A stretch of DNA of 64,000 nt from CAWFFV01 sp963814985 (GCA_963814985.1 CAWFFV010000051.1:1-64000), one strand, 5' to 3'; counted from the first letter of the stretch, positions 37,677-47,999 are shown. Made by a program: numbers and translations. The notes: generated from the letters alone by a model not told the origin.

Positions 37677-38606
37677 TCACTTCGCCAATGATGGCCCATC
37701 AGGTCCCACATTCCAGAAGCGGGAGATGACAGTGGGATCATTTGTAGGGATAGCATTGGTAGGTGGCGTGACCACCACCACTTCATTGAATTTACTCAGA
37801 TCTACAATAACATTGAGGTTGGCAGCAATATTCTTAGGGGCAGTATCACCCAGAGCGCTCATGTCTGCGGCCATATCAAACTTCAGTTGAGTACGATGAA
37901 CGTAGAATTGCGTCTCGTCAATCCACACGTCGATCGTTGAGAGGAATGATTTTGTATGGTCCAATGCACCATTAATGGTCTGTAGAGCAAGGGTTCCCCT
38001 TAACTGTGGACTCTGAGCAAGCAACTGGCGTAGGGCGTCTTTATCCAGTTCTGCCGTGATATGACGCAGGCTCAGCCCATTTAACAACTCAGAGCCATGA
38101 TCGGTGATCCTGGTATGCATTACCAGGGCAAGCAGGTTGTTCGAATCAAGGTTGATACCAGCGAAAGGATTGCCCATATTATCCTGGAGGTCGCTCTTGT
38201 TTATGACGTACCACCGCCCCTGTGGGTTACGTACATAAATCTTATCATTCAGGACAATCTGTGCAACATCGACAGTATTGTTGATGGTCAGATTCAGTTG
38301 TTCCCGTGATGGTAATGCCTGATCGCCAGTTCCTTTGATTGTCGTTGTTATGTTCGCCAATGTCGGTATACCGGTCATTGGTGTAGCATTCTTAGATGTA
38401 CCACTGCTCCCCACATGAGCGTTCCATTGGAGGTCAATGTGGGATGATTTGAGTTGTTTCATCGCATCATTGCTCTTTTGTAACACCTGTAAAGGCGTCA
38501 AAGAACTACCTCCAGTAGTAATCCCTGCTTGACTACATCCACTTATGAGAAGTACAACGACTACTATTGCGAGAAACAACACCGAATATCTTTTTTGTAT
38601 GGTCAT
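37677..38606 (-). CDS. Lipoprotein with LppX/LprG-like fold
   Basis: The 309-residue protein starts with a signal peptide ending in the lipobox LISGCSQAG (Cys about residue 24), so it should be lipid-anchored outside the membrane. The rest (SNDAMKQLKSSHIDLQWNAHVG, NNLLALVMHTRI, TIDVWIDETQFYVHRTQL) has alternating strands like the LppX/LprG group of lipid-carrying lipoproteins. That match is by general pattern only. AAGGAG lies 6 nt before the ATG. Its function here is unknown; a cell-envelope lipid role is likely. Confidence 0.75.
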   Translation of the reverse strand: MTIQKRYSVLFLAIVVVVLLISGCSQAGITTGGSSLTPLQVLQKSNDAMKQLKSSHIDLQWNAHVGSSGTSKNATPMTGIPTLANITTTIKGTGDQALPSREQLNLTINNTVDVAQIVLNDKIYVRNPQGRWYVINKSDLQDNMGNPFAGINLDSNNLLALVMHTRITDHGSELLNGLSLRHITAELDKDALRQLLAQSPQLRGTLALQTINGALDHTKSFLSTIDVWIDETQFYVHRTQLKFDMAADMSALGDTAPKNIAANLNVIVDLSKFNEVVVVTPPTNAIPTNDPTVISRFWNVGPDGPSLAK

Positions 38607-38835
38607 AAAAAGCTCCTTATATCATTCCCTATCAAGTAGATAAAAACATCTTGTATACTAACACGTATCAAAGTACCGCAATGTTTCACATAGAGGTTTT
38701 CTCCTTTCTCAGCGCCGATGGTGCTTTGCAGGTGGTGAGGGGACCTAAAGAGTCAATTTGTAACCCATCTCTCCCTGAGACGTATCTGCTATATATGGGA
38801 TATAATATTTTCGAAGAGTCTATCAACTAAGGGGT

Positions 38836-40604
38836 ATGGGATCGGATATGTCCAGGATAAACTATAGACAGGAAACACACTGGTTACAACAAGTATGCTT
38901 GATAGCAGGAATTCTCTCTATACTTGTAGTTATAACCGTTGGAAATTATCAGACAGCCTACGCCGATAGCATCCCCGGTGGAAATGTCACCGATCCTGTT
39001 GTGCGTGCCGTTGATATTGCCAAACCAGCAGTTGTACGTATCATTACGACAATCAATAGCCATCTGCAAGTCAATTTTGCGCCAGGGAAATGATGTCACA
39101 TTCCCTCAAGGGGCTGGCAATCATTATGCACTACAACTATCGGGCAGCGGCACTTTTATTACTTCCAAAGGCGATATTCTGACCGCTGATCATGTCGTTA
39201 ATCCTCCCAAGGATCAGACTTTGAGCCAGTTTCTCGATCAACAAGCGGCGCAAGATGTGGCAAACTATATTAATCAGAACGAGAAACCCGGCTCACCTCA
39301 GGTCACACCAGATCAGGTTAACCAGGAATTGACCAGCGGACAGTTAAAATCGACTCCTCAATACAATTCAACCACTAGCGAGGTTTTCCTGAGTACTGAC
39401 TATACCGGTCCCTTGAGTGCCCCTGATTTTGCGAGTCTGCCGGCACAGGACCATGCAACAGTCGATAAAATTGAAAAAGAGAGTGCTGTTGATCAAAAGG
39501 ATGTTGCAATCGTTCATGCCCCCTTCAATGATATGCCCAGTGTCCAGTTGGGTGACTCTTCGACGGTCCAGCAACAGGATCAACTTTCCATCATTGGCTT
39601 CCCCGGCAATGGTGATGTGAGCACTAAACCAACAGACCTGTTAACCTCATCAGTGAACAGGATTAATGTCAGTTCGATTAAAACGACTGATAGCGGGGCA
39701 CCAGTAATTCAAGTCGGTGGCAATGTAGAGCATGGAGATAGCGGAGGGCCTGCCCTTGATAGCAACGGGACCGTGGTAGGAATTGTCAGCTTTGGTTTAT
39801 CCAGTCCCGATTCTCCTGGTGGTACCAGTTTCTTACAGGCCAGCAATAGCGCACAAGAACTGGTCCAGGCTCTTCATCTGGATACCACGCCTGGACCATT
39901 CCAGCAGCAATGGAATAAGGCCTTCAATACCTATGCTTCAACAACGCCTGGCCACTGGCACAGTGCTCAACAGCAATTCGCGAAGATTGCCACAAATTAT
40001 CCGCTCTTCGCAGCAATTACACCATACCAGAACTATGCAAATGCTCAGGCGGCGAAAGAGCCAGCCACACAACCAACACAGTCAACACAATCGAGTAGTA
40101 GTAGTAAGCAATCCACCACTCCCATAACATTGCCCGCTATCGTCGGGAAAATAGGAATCGCCGGAACAGTAGGGATCATCGTAGTGCCGGTATTGCTAAT
40201 CTTGCTACTCTTTAGCGTAGTGCTTCGACGGCGCAAGAAGAAAACGGAAACCCTTCTGGCCAAAAGTAAACCGCAACCTGTAGCAACAACAGACATCGCA
40301 ACAAGCGCGTCCCAGTATGAGTGTGTCTCAACCGCACTCACCTACAAACGTGCCTCAATCGCGCCCATCTAAGCCCGACCCTACTGGAATGGCTGCTTTT
40401 GGCGCGCCTGTGAAGAATCCTCCCTCAGTGCCGCCATCACTACAAACACCACCGGCTTTACCGGGTCAAGCTTCAGGAACCACCTCTACCACATTACGTC
40501 CGTGGCCCTGTGGGCATATGAATAGAGCAAACGCTCGTTTTTGTAGCATTTGTGGTGAACTGGCTCCACCACCGCCAACAATAGTGCGCCGTGTAGAGCA
40601 GTAA
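38836..40604 (+). CDS. Trypsin-like serine protease with membrane helix and C-terminal zinc ribbon, frameshifted
   Basis: Three frames join: 38836-39093, about 39094-40315 and about 40316-40604. The first holds an export signal helix (CLIAGILSILVVITVGNYQT). The second has the catalytic His in LTADHVVNPP, Asp in QKDVAIVHAP and Ser in EHGDSGGPALDSNG. A transmembrane helix (AGTVGIIVVPVLLILLLFSVV) is followed by RRRKKK, so the protease faces out. The third frame ends with a CGHMNRANARFCSICGE zinc ribbon on the inner side. The breaks are an extra A near 39090 and one base near 40315. Total is about 590 residues. Protease with inside zinc ribbon suggests transmembrane signalling; substrate unknown. 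Confidence 0.82.
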
Positions 40605-40646
40605 CTTGAACCGAACTGCCTGCACATAATTCCTCGCACAGAACAG

Positions 40647-40688
40647 AACAACGGCCAATGTTTCTTTTAAGAAACATTGGCCGTTGTT
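40647..40688. terminator. Hairpin terminator between convergent genes
   Basis: AACAACGGCCAATGTTTCTT pairs with its exact complement across two central bases. It lies between the protease stop and the fabI stop and may end transcription from both sides. A short T-rich tract follows on the plus strand. Confidence 0.75.
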
Positions 40689-40704
40689 TGTTAAAGATGA
40701 GAGA

Positions 40705-41481
40705 TTATGCCCCCATAATATTATAGCCAGCATCAACGAACATGATCTCGCCTGTGATAGCTCGTGCATAGGAACTACTCAGGAAGAGAGCGGTATCACC
40801 TACTTCGCTCTGCTCGATATTGCGGCGCAGCGGTGCAATCTGACCCATCTGCTCACGGAAACCGGTGAAGCCAGAGACACCACGAGCGGCAAGTGTATTG
40901 AGTGGACCTGCGGAAATAGCATTGACACGAATATTATGCTCACCCAACTCATAGGCCAGATAACGTACGCTACACTCCAGTGCCGCCTTGGCAACTGCCA
41001 TCACATTATATTTAGGCATCACACGTTCACTCGCCATATAGGTCAGTGCAAGCATACTGCCACCACCACGCGCCTTCATCAAAGGAGTCGCCCGTTTTGC
41101 CATTGCAATCAGAGAATAAGCGCTGATATCGAGAGCTAGCTGAAAGCCTGCACGAGTTGTCTCGATAAAGGGATTCTCCAGTTCGCTGGGCGGAGCGTAG
41201 GCCACAGAATGAATCAAAATATCGAGGCCACCACCAAAGAGTTCACCCGTCTGAGTAAAAGCGGCATCGAGCTGATCATCTTGCTGAACATCGCAAGGAA
41301 TAAGGAGCGTATTGGGAATTTCCGCAGCCAGGGGGCGGATGTATTTCTCCATACGTTCCTGATAGGCTAAAGCGAGCTGGGCACCCTCACGGGCAAGAGA
41401 TTGTGCGATAGCCCAGGCAATAGAACGGTGATTGGCAACGCCAAAAGTAAGAGCTTTCTTTCCTTCCAACAGGGGGGGCAT
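40705..41481 (-). CDS. fabI: Enoyl-[acyl-carrier-protein] reductase FabI
   Basis: FabI reduces trans-2-enoyl-ACP with NADH in the last step of fatty acid elongation. The 258-residue short-chain reductase has the FabI-type cofactor start KALTFGVANHRSIAWAIAQ and the catalytic Tyr-x6-Lys in YMASERVMPKYNVMAVAK. The end GYNIMGA is a normal FabI tail. Start is 41481 (MPPLLEGKK) because GGAGAGGAG lies before it; an upstream Met falls inside that site. The gene stands between the rhodanese and the protease on opposite strands. Confidence 0.92.
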   Translation of the reverse strand: MPPLLEGKKALTFGVANHRSIAWAIAQSLAREGAQLALAYQERMEKYIRPLAAEIPNTLLIPCDVQQDDQLDAAFTQTGELFGGGLDILIHSVAYAPPSELENPFIETTRAGFQLALDISAYSLIAMAKRATPLMKARGGGSMLALTYMASERVMPKYNVMAVAKAALECSVRYLAYELGEHNIRVNAISAGPLNTLAARGVSGFTGFREQMGQIAPLRRNIEQSEVGDTALFLSSSYARAITGEIMFVDAGYNIMGA

Positions 41482-41526
41482 ACAGTGTCTCCTCTCCAAA
41501 AAGATGGCTGATATAATATTGCTTTC

Positions 41527-41886
41527 TTAGCGCTCAACGGGATAACGTCGGTTGAGCCATCCACTCATCCCGCTAGCCAGATTATATACTTTGTGTAAGC
41601 CAGTAACCAGGGCAATTTCAGAGGCCGTAGCGCTACGTTGCCCCATGGCACAAACGAAGATCACATCCTCATCTGGCGGTAAGTTCAACTCTTTGAGTGC
41701 TTGAGCAAACGAGTAAATCCCATTCAGAGGTACCAGTTTAGCCTCAGCAATATGTCCACGATTCCACTCCTCCGGTTGCCGCACATCAATCACACGTGTA
41801 CCTGCCTCAATCATGCGTTTAGCATCATCGGTCCCTATCGTGACATAGGGAAAAGCTTCCTCTTCTTGATCTGCATCATATGTCAT
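41527..41886 (-). CDS. Rhodanese-like domain protein
   Basis: This single-domain sulfurtransferase of 119 residues has the rhodanese pattern: RVIDVRQPEEWNRGHIAEAKLVPL at the start and the active loop VCAMGQRSATASEIAL with Cys as the persulfide site (about residue 79). YPVER ends the chain. It overlaps the upstream small gene by four bases and is likely cotranscribed with it. The sulfur acceptor is unknown. Confidence 0.9.
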   Translation of the reverse strand: MTYDADQEEEAFPYVTIGTDDAKRMIEAGTRVIDVRQPEEWNRGHIAEAKLVPLNGIYSFAQALKELNLPPDEDVIFVCAMGQRSATASEIALVTGLHKVYNLASGMSGWLNRRYPVER

Positions 41887-42161
41887 TTTTTCTGCTCCTC
41901 ATGGTTGTATTGCTCTAGCCAGAGACGGCCTAGCAAGGTAGGAGTAATAAGATACTCATCTCCAGCAAACGCCATTGTTAGCAGACCCTGGTCCTCCATC
42001 TCGCGGAAGTCGTCAGTAATGAGATAGTAATCGTGCAACATACGTGCTACGTCGCTCTCTGGCAACTGCTTCCAAATTTGCAGGAGACCGAGAACGGCAG
42101 CATACTTGGGGCTGCTATCATCAACTGCTCGCATACGTGCACTCCTGTAGGAGGCAGCCAT
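41883..42161 (-). CDS. Small winged-helix-like protein
   Basis: The 92-residue protein (YAAVLGLLQIWKQLPESDVARMLHDYYLI then LITPTLLGRLWLEQYNHEEQKK) has helix-turn-helix spacing and an Asp/Glu-rich acidic centre. No specific family is recognised. It overlaps the rhodanese start by four bases, an arrangement that suggests coupled translation. An internal ATG (MRAVDDSS) is an alternative start. Confidence 0.55.
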   Translation of the reverse strand: MAASYRSARMRAVDDSSPKYAAVLGLLQIWKQLPESDVARMLHDYYLITDDFREMEDQGLLTMAFAGDEYLITPTLLGRLWLEQYNHEEQKK

Positions 42162-42390
42162 AAAGGTTGCCTTTGTTCGTTCTCAACTCCGCTAGAGAGC
42201 AACCCACTCAGTTCGCCATCTGCCCACAAGCAATATCTCTACGGGAAATTTGATCAACAAACATGGAAATGATGTAACAATTCGCCATTGATCGCTACGA
42301 CGACCTTCATTGGGACAATTTGTCCCAACACACTATAACAAATCCACCAGGAGAGAGCAAGTGGAAAAAAGCTATCAACCTCCATTTTAT

Positions 42391-42484
42391 GGTCGTTTGT
42401 AGTCTGTGGAGGAGATTGCGGCGTAAACTCTCCACAGGCAACAAAACCACAATAAAAGCGAGCCACCGCAGATGGTGAGAACAA
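42391..42484. repeat. Degenerate long-hairpin repeat (family A), copy 6
   Basis: The arms GTCTGTGGAGGAGATTGCGG and its imperfect partner CTCTCCACAGGCAACAAAAC match the family core with several mismatches. The right flank GAGCCACCGCAGATGGTGAG is present. It lies in a 392-bp gap between the 92-residue gene and hutI; no gene is seen in the gap. Confidence 0.7.
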
Positions 42485-42553
42485 CAGTAGACGCAAAGAT
42501 CAGGGTATGCTATAACGTAAAGAGACCGACGGTAAAGGAGAATATTTACTGCT

Positions 42554-43838
42554 ATGAATTCTGATCAATCTCAATCAAATATCCTGGTCAGCACCGTTAT
42601 TCGCAATATAGGACAATTAGTCACCATTGCACAACAACCAATTCCGGGCGCGACGGGACCATTACAAATTATAGAACATGCAGCACTGGCTATACAGAAC
42701 GGCGTCTATCGTCTGGATAGGCCCCGATAACGATACTGAAGCAATCTTTTCACAAGACACGAGCACTCATGACATTACTATTGTGGACGCCCAGGGCACA
42801 GTTGTGACCCCTGGCTTTGTTGACTCACACACACACCTCGTCTTTGCTGGCAATCGCGCAGAAGAGTTCCACCAGAGACGTGCAGGTCTGAGCTATGGAG
42901 AACTGCTCGCACAGGGACGCGGTATCCTGAGCACGATGCAGGCAACACGTCATGCCAGCACAGATACCTTAATGGAGTTGGCAAGGACACGTATCAATAA
43001 GATGCGTAGCCATGGGACAACGACAGTCGAAGTTAAGACCGGCTACGGACTCGATATGATCACGGAAGAGGCATGCCTACGAATCATCAATAATTTAAAT
43101 GCGATTGAAGAGAATACACCTCACCCATTTAATGAGATGCGCATCATTCCCACGTTTCTTGGAGCACATAGCATCCCTCCTGAGTACCAGGGACAACGCG
43201 ACAAGTATGTGGATCTCGTTGTTGAGGAGATGTTACCCTCCTTCAAAGGTCTGGCACATTTCTGCGACGTATTTTGCGAGAAAGAGGCATTTACGCAGGA
43301 GGAGAGTCGCCGCATCCTGACAAGTGCAAAAGAACTGGGTTACCAGCTAAAAATTCATGCCGATCAATTGAGTCCTTCCGGTGGTGCCAGCTTAGCCGCA
43401 GAACTGGGAGCCACCTCCGCTGATCATCTCGACTATGCCAGTGATGCAGACCTGGATGCCATGTGTGAAGCAGGTGTGGTGGCAACGCTTTTGCCCGGTT
43501 GTTCTTACTCTTTGCGCAGCCCCTACCCATCTGCCCGCCGCTTTATTGATCATGGCCTGCACGTTGCCCTGGCCACAGATTTCAATCCCGGCACCTCTTA
43601 CTGTGAAAATATGCAAACGATGCTTATGCTGGCGATGTCCTCTATGGATATGACTCTCGAAGAGGCATTGACTGCCGCAACCATAAATGGCGCACGAGCG
43701 CTCGCATTACAGGACCAGATCGGGAGTATCGAGATTGGCAAGCAATGTGAGCTTGCTTTCTGGTCGATCAGTGACTATCAAGAGATCGGCTATCATTTTG
43801 GTACAAATCTGGTGAGTTCTATTTTAGTCCAACGCTAA
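42554..43838 (+). CDS. hutI: Imidazolonepropionase, frameshifted near N-terminus
   Basis: HutI opens the imidazolone ring in histidine degradation. The first frame from 42554 (MNSDQSQSNILVSTVIRNIGQLVT) switches near 42710 to the frame VWIGPDNDTEAIFSQ. The second frame carries the metal ligands in VDSHTHLVFAGNRAEEF, the HADQLSPSGGASLAAELGA block and LATDFNPGTSYC. Total length about 427 residues, normal for the amidohydrolase. The stop TAA (43836-43838) overlaps the first bases of the palindrome that holds a parS site. The start codon has GGAG 13 nt upstream, a wide spacing. Confidence 0.9.
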
Positions 43839-43839
43839 A

Positions 43840-43855
43840 TGTTTCACGTGAAACA
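43840..43855. promoter_or_regulatory. parS site 1
   Basis: TGTTTCACGTGAAACA, a perfect match to the ParB-binding parS consensus TGTTNCACGTGAAACA. The palindrome extends to 20 bp (AATGTTTCACGTGAAACATT, 43838-43857). It lies at the hutI 3' end. Confidence 0.88.
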
Positions 43856-43912
43856 TTGATGCATCCATTTTCCGGATTTCTCAGCGCCGTAGGCGCTTCG
43901 CAAGCCGTTTTG

Positions 43913-43977
43913 TGTGGGAATTGTCGCCAGTGGAGGAGGTTGCGTCGCAACCTCCTCCACTGGCGACAATTCCCACA
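43913..43977. repeat. Long-hairpin repeat (family A), copy 7
   Basis: Perfect 32-bp arms around one T (TGTGGGAATTGTCGCCAGTG and complement). The left flank AGCGCCGTAGGCGCTTCGCA is identical to copy 1. It sits between parS site 1 and the end of the minus-strand membrane protein. Confidence 0.9.
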
Positions 43978-44098
43978 ATTGATATATTAGCCAGGTATGA
44001 AAAGAAACTGTTGCAACATCGCTTGATGGGTCAATGCAAACCAACAAAAGCTGATCGTAATGATCCCAACAACTGCAATAAGCAATGCAAATGTGGTT

Positions 44099-45274
44099 CT
44101 ATTTCTTGTTGGTAACTCCGCAGAGTTTGACAATAAAATATACTACAAAAAACGTGCCCCCGATTTTCTGTAACTCATCGATATGGAATACTGATCCGAA
44201 GAACAGTGCCCCAACGCCTGCAATAATAGCTACTCCCTGGAATGCCAGGTACTTTTTGTCATATCTTCGTTCATGCCATCGACTTGATAAGATTAACAGG
44301 CCTGTGTAGCCAACCAGACTTCCAAGGAACAAAGCCCCAAATTCAAAGACGGCAAGAGCAGGGAGAAGTGCACCAACCAGACGAAGCCCAATAAAAAGTG
44401 CAAGTATCTCAAATGCAGCCACGGTCGCTCTTCTCACCGTGATCTCATCCCGAAATCCCAAACCGTAAGGGGTGAGCAGAATGCGGAAGCTCAGTGCTGA
44501 CAGGAGTGCTCCGACAGCGATAAAGCCAATGAAAGAACTTCCGAAGAGGAGAGCGGCCAGTGTCCATACGAGGAACAATATGCTTGAGAAACGAAATCCA
44601 CTGGCAAGATACCGGTGACGATGGGCGCTAAATCCAAGTGCTCCCACAAAAAGAAGACACCCTGAAAGTCCAATATATTGATGCATCGGTTCTGCTAATA
44701 ACCATCCCCAGATGCCACATCCCAAACTTGCAGCATAGAAAACACCCTCATACACAACAACAGGGACATTTTTTAGTAACCGTAGTAATTTCTCTACAGA
44801 ACGCTTGAACAGATAGGCAACGGCCCCCACAGTTGCGATAATACCAAGTACCAGTATGATTCTCACAAAATCGATTGCACCGGCAAATTGCTGGAGTGGT
44901 GTCAACTGTTGTGGAGTTGGATCTGGCGTTGCCATGATCTCATTAAGAGTAAGTGTGTGTCCTGTTGCTCTGGACGCTTTTGCAAGATAATATGCTATTG
45001 ACTTTTCCGCTTGATCATGGGTTATTATACCTTGTTGTTCAAGTTCCTGTATCGTTATAATGGCATGTTTTATCGTGACCGGATCTGGAGCGCTGTCGTT
45101 GCTTTGAGCAAAAGCAACAGGTGTCATCAGTATGAACAGCATACTGATCATACTGAACATCATCGCCAGTCTTCGTATCCTTACTTGACGGAGAGACTGA
45201 AAAATAATACTGCTAGCATACCTGTCATTTGTACTCGTAAATTTTTGGTTTACTGCGAAGAACTGTAATAGCAT
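44099..45274 (-). CDS. Multi-helix membrane protein of unknown function
   Basis: The 391-residue protein begins with MLLQFFAVNQKF and a signal helix (MMFSMISMLFILMTPVAFA). A soluble segment (VTIKHAIITIQELEQQGIITHDQAEKSIAYYLAKA) comes next, then about nine hydrophobic helices. No domain is recognised. The start at 45274 has GGGAGGAAGATC upstream and is preferred over the longer ORF start. Divergent from the CDP-alcohol transferase by 59 bp. Confidence 0.7.
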   Translation of the reverse strand: MLLQFFAVNQKFTSTNDRYASSIIFQSLRQVRIRRLAMMFSMISMLFILMTPVAFAQSNDSAPDPVTIKHAIITIQELEQQGIITHDQAEKSIAYYLAKASRATGHTLTLNEIMATPDPTPQQLTPLQQFAGAIDFVRIILVLGIIATVGAVAYLFKRSVEKLLRLLKNVPVVVYEGVFYAASLGCGIWGWLLAEPMHQYIGLSGCLLFVGALGFSAHRHRYLASGFRFSSILFLVWTLAALLFGSSFIGFIAVGALLSALSFRILLTPYGLGFRDEITVRRATVAAFEILALFIGLRLVGALLPALAVFEFGALFLGSLVGYTGLLILSSRWHERRYDKKYLAFQGVAIIAGVGALFFGSVFHIDELQKIGGTFFVVYFIVKLCGVTNKK

Positions 45275-45333
45275 GATCTTCCTCCCTCTCTCAGAGCCTA
45301 TCATAGCGTTTTCTATAGGAAAGGACATCTTCT

Positions 45334-46233
45334 ATGCCAGAAAGTGCCACCAACCAGAATCAGTTCGTTGTAGATCTGCTTACCACATTACGTAGAGAGC
45401 GCTTTAGCATTCATGGTTGGTGGCGCTTTCTGGGGCGATCCTGGGAAATGTCCTGTGCTACGGCAAATGCCAACCCTATACTAAAACGCTCCTGGTTATA
45501 TACCACATTACTTATGAGTATGCTCACAACAGGCATACTCGTTGCTACAGTCAGCATTGAGGGAGTGAACACGGCCTTGCGTCTCCTGCCGGGTCTCGTA
45601 TTGTGTGTCGCATGGCAACAGAGTGATCTCTTCTGGCACCTGGGCCTTAATCGTCAGACTCAGACAGGGGAACTTTTGCAAAAGGTGGGGCTGGCTAATA
45701 TTCTGACTGGATTGCGCGGATTATGCGCCTCATTTCTCCTGGCAAGACTGGTTAGCAGTCTCCCTACACCAACCTGGCTGGCATTCTCCGTCTTTCTGTC
45801 AGGAGTTGTCACCGACATTCTTGATGGATGGGTGGCAAGATTTACCAGGACACAAAGCAAGCTAGGACAAATCGCCGATAGCGAGGCCGATTTTTGCCTG
45901 TACCTGGCCATCGCTATCATCCTCATCCAGAATGCTCTGCTCCCACTCTGGTTAGGGATCGTGATGATCTTACGCTTTGTTGTACCCTTGCTGGCAGCAT
46001 TGGGCAGTTATTTCCTCTTTGCCCATCCTATCCGTTTCGGCTCAACAATCTGGGGCAAATATGCCGGTCTGGCACAATGTCTCTACTTTCTGCTATTGCT
46101 GGCTCCCCCACAGTTCAGCGCCATCACACGAATCGCTAACCTTCCATTGCTCATCACCACAATTGTGCTTTTGGTTGTGGCACCAGTGGCTCAGATGGTG
46201 GTTAATGTACCAGGAGGAAGGGGGAGGGTATGA
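45334..46233 (+). CDS. CDP-alcohol phosphatidyltransferase family protein
   Basis: The 299-residue membrane enzyme has the CDP-alcohol motif DGWVARFTRTQSKLGQ, then IADSEAD, fitting D-G-x2-A-R-x8-G-x3-D-x3-D. It transfers a phosphatidyl or related group to an alcohol, making a phospholipid. The specific alcohol cannot be told. AAAGGACATC precedes the ATG. Downstream is a REP palindrome, then the TIR-WD40 gene facing it. Confidence 0.85.
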   Translation: MPESATNQNQFVVDLLTTLRRERFSIHGWWRFLGRSWEMSCATANANPILKRSWLYTTLLMSMLTTGILVATVSIEGVNTALRLLPGLVLCVAWQQSDLFWHLGLNRQTQTGELLQKVGLANILTGLRGLCASFLLARLVSSLPTPTWLAFSVFLSGVVTDILDGWVARFTRTQSKLGQIADSEADFCLYLAIAIILIQNALLPLWLGIVMILRFVVPLLAALGSYFLFAHPIRFGSTIWGKYAGLAQCLYFLLLLAPPQFSAITRIANLPLLITTIVLLVVAPVAQMVVNVPGGRGRV

Positions 46234-46238
46234 TTCAA

Positions 46239-46310
46239 GGGTAGGTGCGCGGTTTACAAGCCCGTAATGCCGTTTTCGCGAACATGGGCTTGTAAACCGC
46301 GCACCTACCC
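46239..46310. repeat. REP palindrome (family B), copy 3
   Basis: GGGTAGGTGCGCGGTTTACA and its complement bracket a short centre. The minus-strand TAG at 46305-46307 is the stop of TIR-WD40, so the REP provides its stop codon. One base in the core differs from the other copies (GGTGCG for GGGGCG). Confidence 0.88.
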
Positions 46311-47672
46311 TTTTATTCCCCACACCTTGATCGTCTTATCCGCACTCCCACTGATCAGGGTCTGTCCATCCCCGCTTATCGCTACACTCGTAATACAATC
46401 TGTATGACCTGTGAGAGTACGCTGTTCTTTCCCTGTCAACACATTCCATACTTTGATCGTCTTATCATCGCTCCCGCTAATTAGGATCTGTCCGTCTGCG
46501 CTGAACGCCACACTCATAACAGCACCTGTATGGCCTGTAAACGTACGCTGTTCTTTCCCTGTCGACACGTTCCATACTTTGATCGTCTTATCCCAACTTC
46601 CACTGATCAGGGTCTGTCCATCTCCGCTTAGCGCTATACTCGTAACAGGATCTGTATGGCCTGTGAGCGTACACAACTTTTTCCCTGTCAACAGGTTCCA
46701 TACCTTAATTGTATTATCCCAGCTTCCGCTGATCAGGGTCTGTCCATCTCCGCTTATCGCTACACTTGTAATATAATCTGTATGACCTGTGAGAGTACGC
46801 AATTCTTTGCCAGTAGACAAATTCCATACTTTGATCGTCTTATCCTGGCTTCCACTAAACAGAGTTTGTCCATCTGGACTGATTGCTACACTATTAACCC
46901 CACTTGTATGACCAGCGAGGGTACGCAGTTCTTCGCCAGTAGACAGGTTCCACACCTTGATCGTCTTATCAAAGCTTCCGCTAACCATAATCTGCCCATC
47001 TTCACTGAGTGCCACACTCGTAACCCAATCTGTATGGCCTGTGAGAATATGCTGTTCTTTCCCTGTCGGCACATTCCATACCTTGATCATATCATCCTCG
47101 CCTCCACTGACCAGGGTCCGTCCATCTCCACTAAGCATTACACTCACAACAGGAGCAGCATGGCCTGTCAAGGTGCGAAGCAGTGCCAGTTTCTCGACTG
47201 TGCGTGGTGATATGAAATGAGCAGTCAATTGCTCAACCACTTTGTGGATTCCGAGGGTGACATTATATAATCCTTTATCCAGGGTATGCCAACAATCTGG
47301 ATCTGTAACGGGCTTTCCATCTGTTGGAAGAGCCTGCAACTCCCCAAGCGGCTCTCCATGCCAGAACGCAGGACGAAGAATGATAGGGATGACCTTTGCC
47401 TCACCTCGCTTATGTCGCTCCAATGCCCGCTTCATCTCTATGCCATAGCAGTAATCGGAATTCATAAAGTCTGGACTCACGAGCAGGAGAATGATCTGGG
47501 CAGAGTCAAGATGCTCCTTGATCTCATCTTCCCAGGCTGTTCCTGCGCTAATTTCGCGATCATACCATATTTCAATGAGACCCTGTCGTTGTAATGGTCT
47601 CAGATGGGTCTTGAGCTTGTCCAGAAGCGCTTCGTCTTCTCTGGCATAACAGAAGAAGATCTTTATAGGCAT
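46305..47672 (-). CDS. TIR domain fused to seven WD40 repeats
   Basis: The 455-residue protein starts with a TIR domain (MPIKIFFCYAREDEALLDKL, about residues 1-140). The segment SDYCYGIEMKRALERH carries the catalytic Glu of TIR NADases. Residues 165-455 hold seven WD40 repeats, each ending KVWNL/V. Seven repeats make a complete beta-propeller. TIR domains cleave NAD or signal by making cyclic ADP-ribose forms; WD40 propellers bind protein partners. It lies next to a truncated TIR copy and a kinase-FtsK gene. The last residues GIKG are followed by TAG from the REP palindrome. Confidence 0.92.
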   Translation of the reverse strand: MPIKIFFCYAREDEALLDKLKTHLRPLQRQGLIEIWYDREISAGTAWEDEIKEHLDSAQIILLLVSPDFMNSDYCYGIEMKRALERHKRGEAKVIPIILRPAFWHGEPLGELQALPTDGKPVTDPDCWHTLDKGLYNVTLGIHKVVEQLTAHFISPRTVEKLALLRTLTGHAAPVVSVMLSGDGRTLVSGGEDDMIKVWNVPTGKEQHILTGHTDWVTSVALSEDGQIMVSGSFDKTIKVWNLSTGEELRTLAGHTSGVNSVAISPDGQTLFSGSQDKTIKVWNLSTGKELRTLTGHTDYITSVAISGDGQTLISGSWDNTIKVWNLLTGKKLCTLTGHTDPVTSIALSGDGQTLISGSWDKTIKVWNVSTGKEQRTFTGHTGAVMSVAFSADGQILISGSDDKTIKVWNVLTGKEQRTLTGHTDCITSVAISGDGQTLISGSADKTIKVWGIKG

Positions 47673-47749
47673 AGATATCTATCCTGCTCTGTATTTCCGA
47701 TTGATGGATAGGGAACGAGTCGTGATCGAATTGCAGGTATTATAGATTT

Positions 47750-47892
47750 ATTCAGCTCTGCTGACAAGTAGGGCTTATCTCAGGGTATCCGTTAAATTTT
47801 GGCCTTGGGGGAGAGGACCAAGGGGTAGGGGCGCGGTTTACAAGCCCGTAATATCGTTTTTGCAAACACGGGCTTGTAAACCGCGCCCCTAC
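47750..47892. repeat. 143-bp direct repeat upstream of TIR-WD40, copy 1
   Basis: This block (ATTCAGCTCTGCTGACAAGT to the REP end) is identical over 143 bp to 48625-48767. It includes a REP palindrome of family B (47823-47894). The 411-bp gap 47673-48083 otherwise holds parS site 2. Confidence 0.9.
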
Positions 47893-47999
47893 CCTTTGGA
47901 TCAGCGCTTGAGAAAACTATTTCTTCATCTCTTTACCAAAAAGTGATGTTGTCCCCCTACCGGTGTCAGGGGATTTTCAAATTCAATCATCACACCCAA

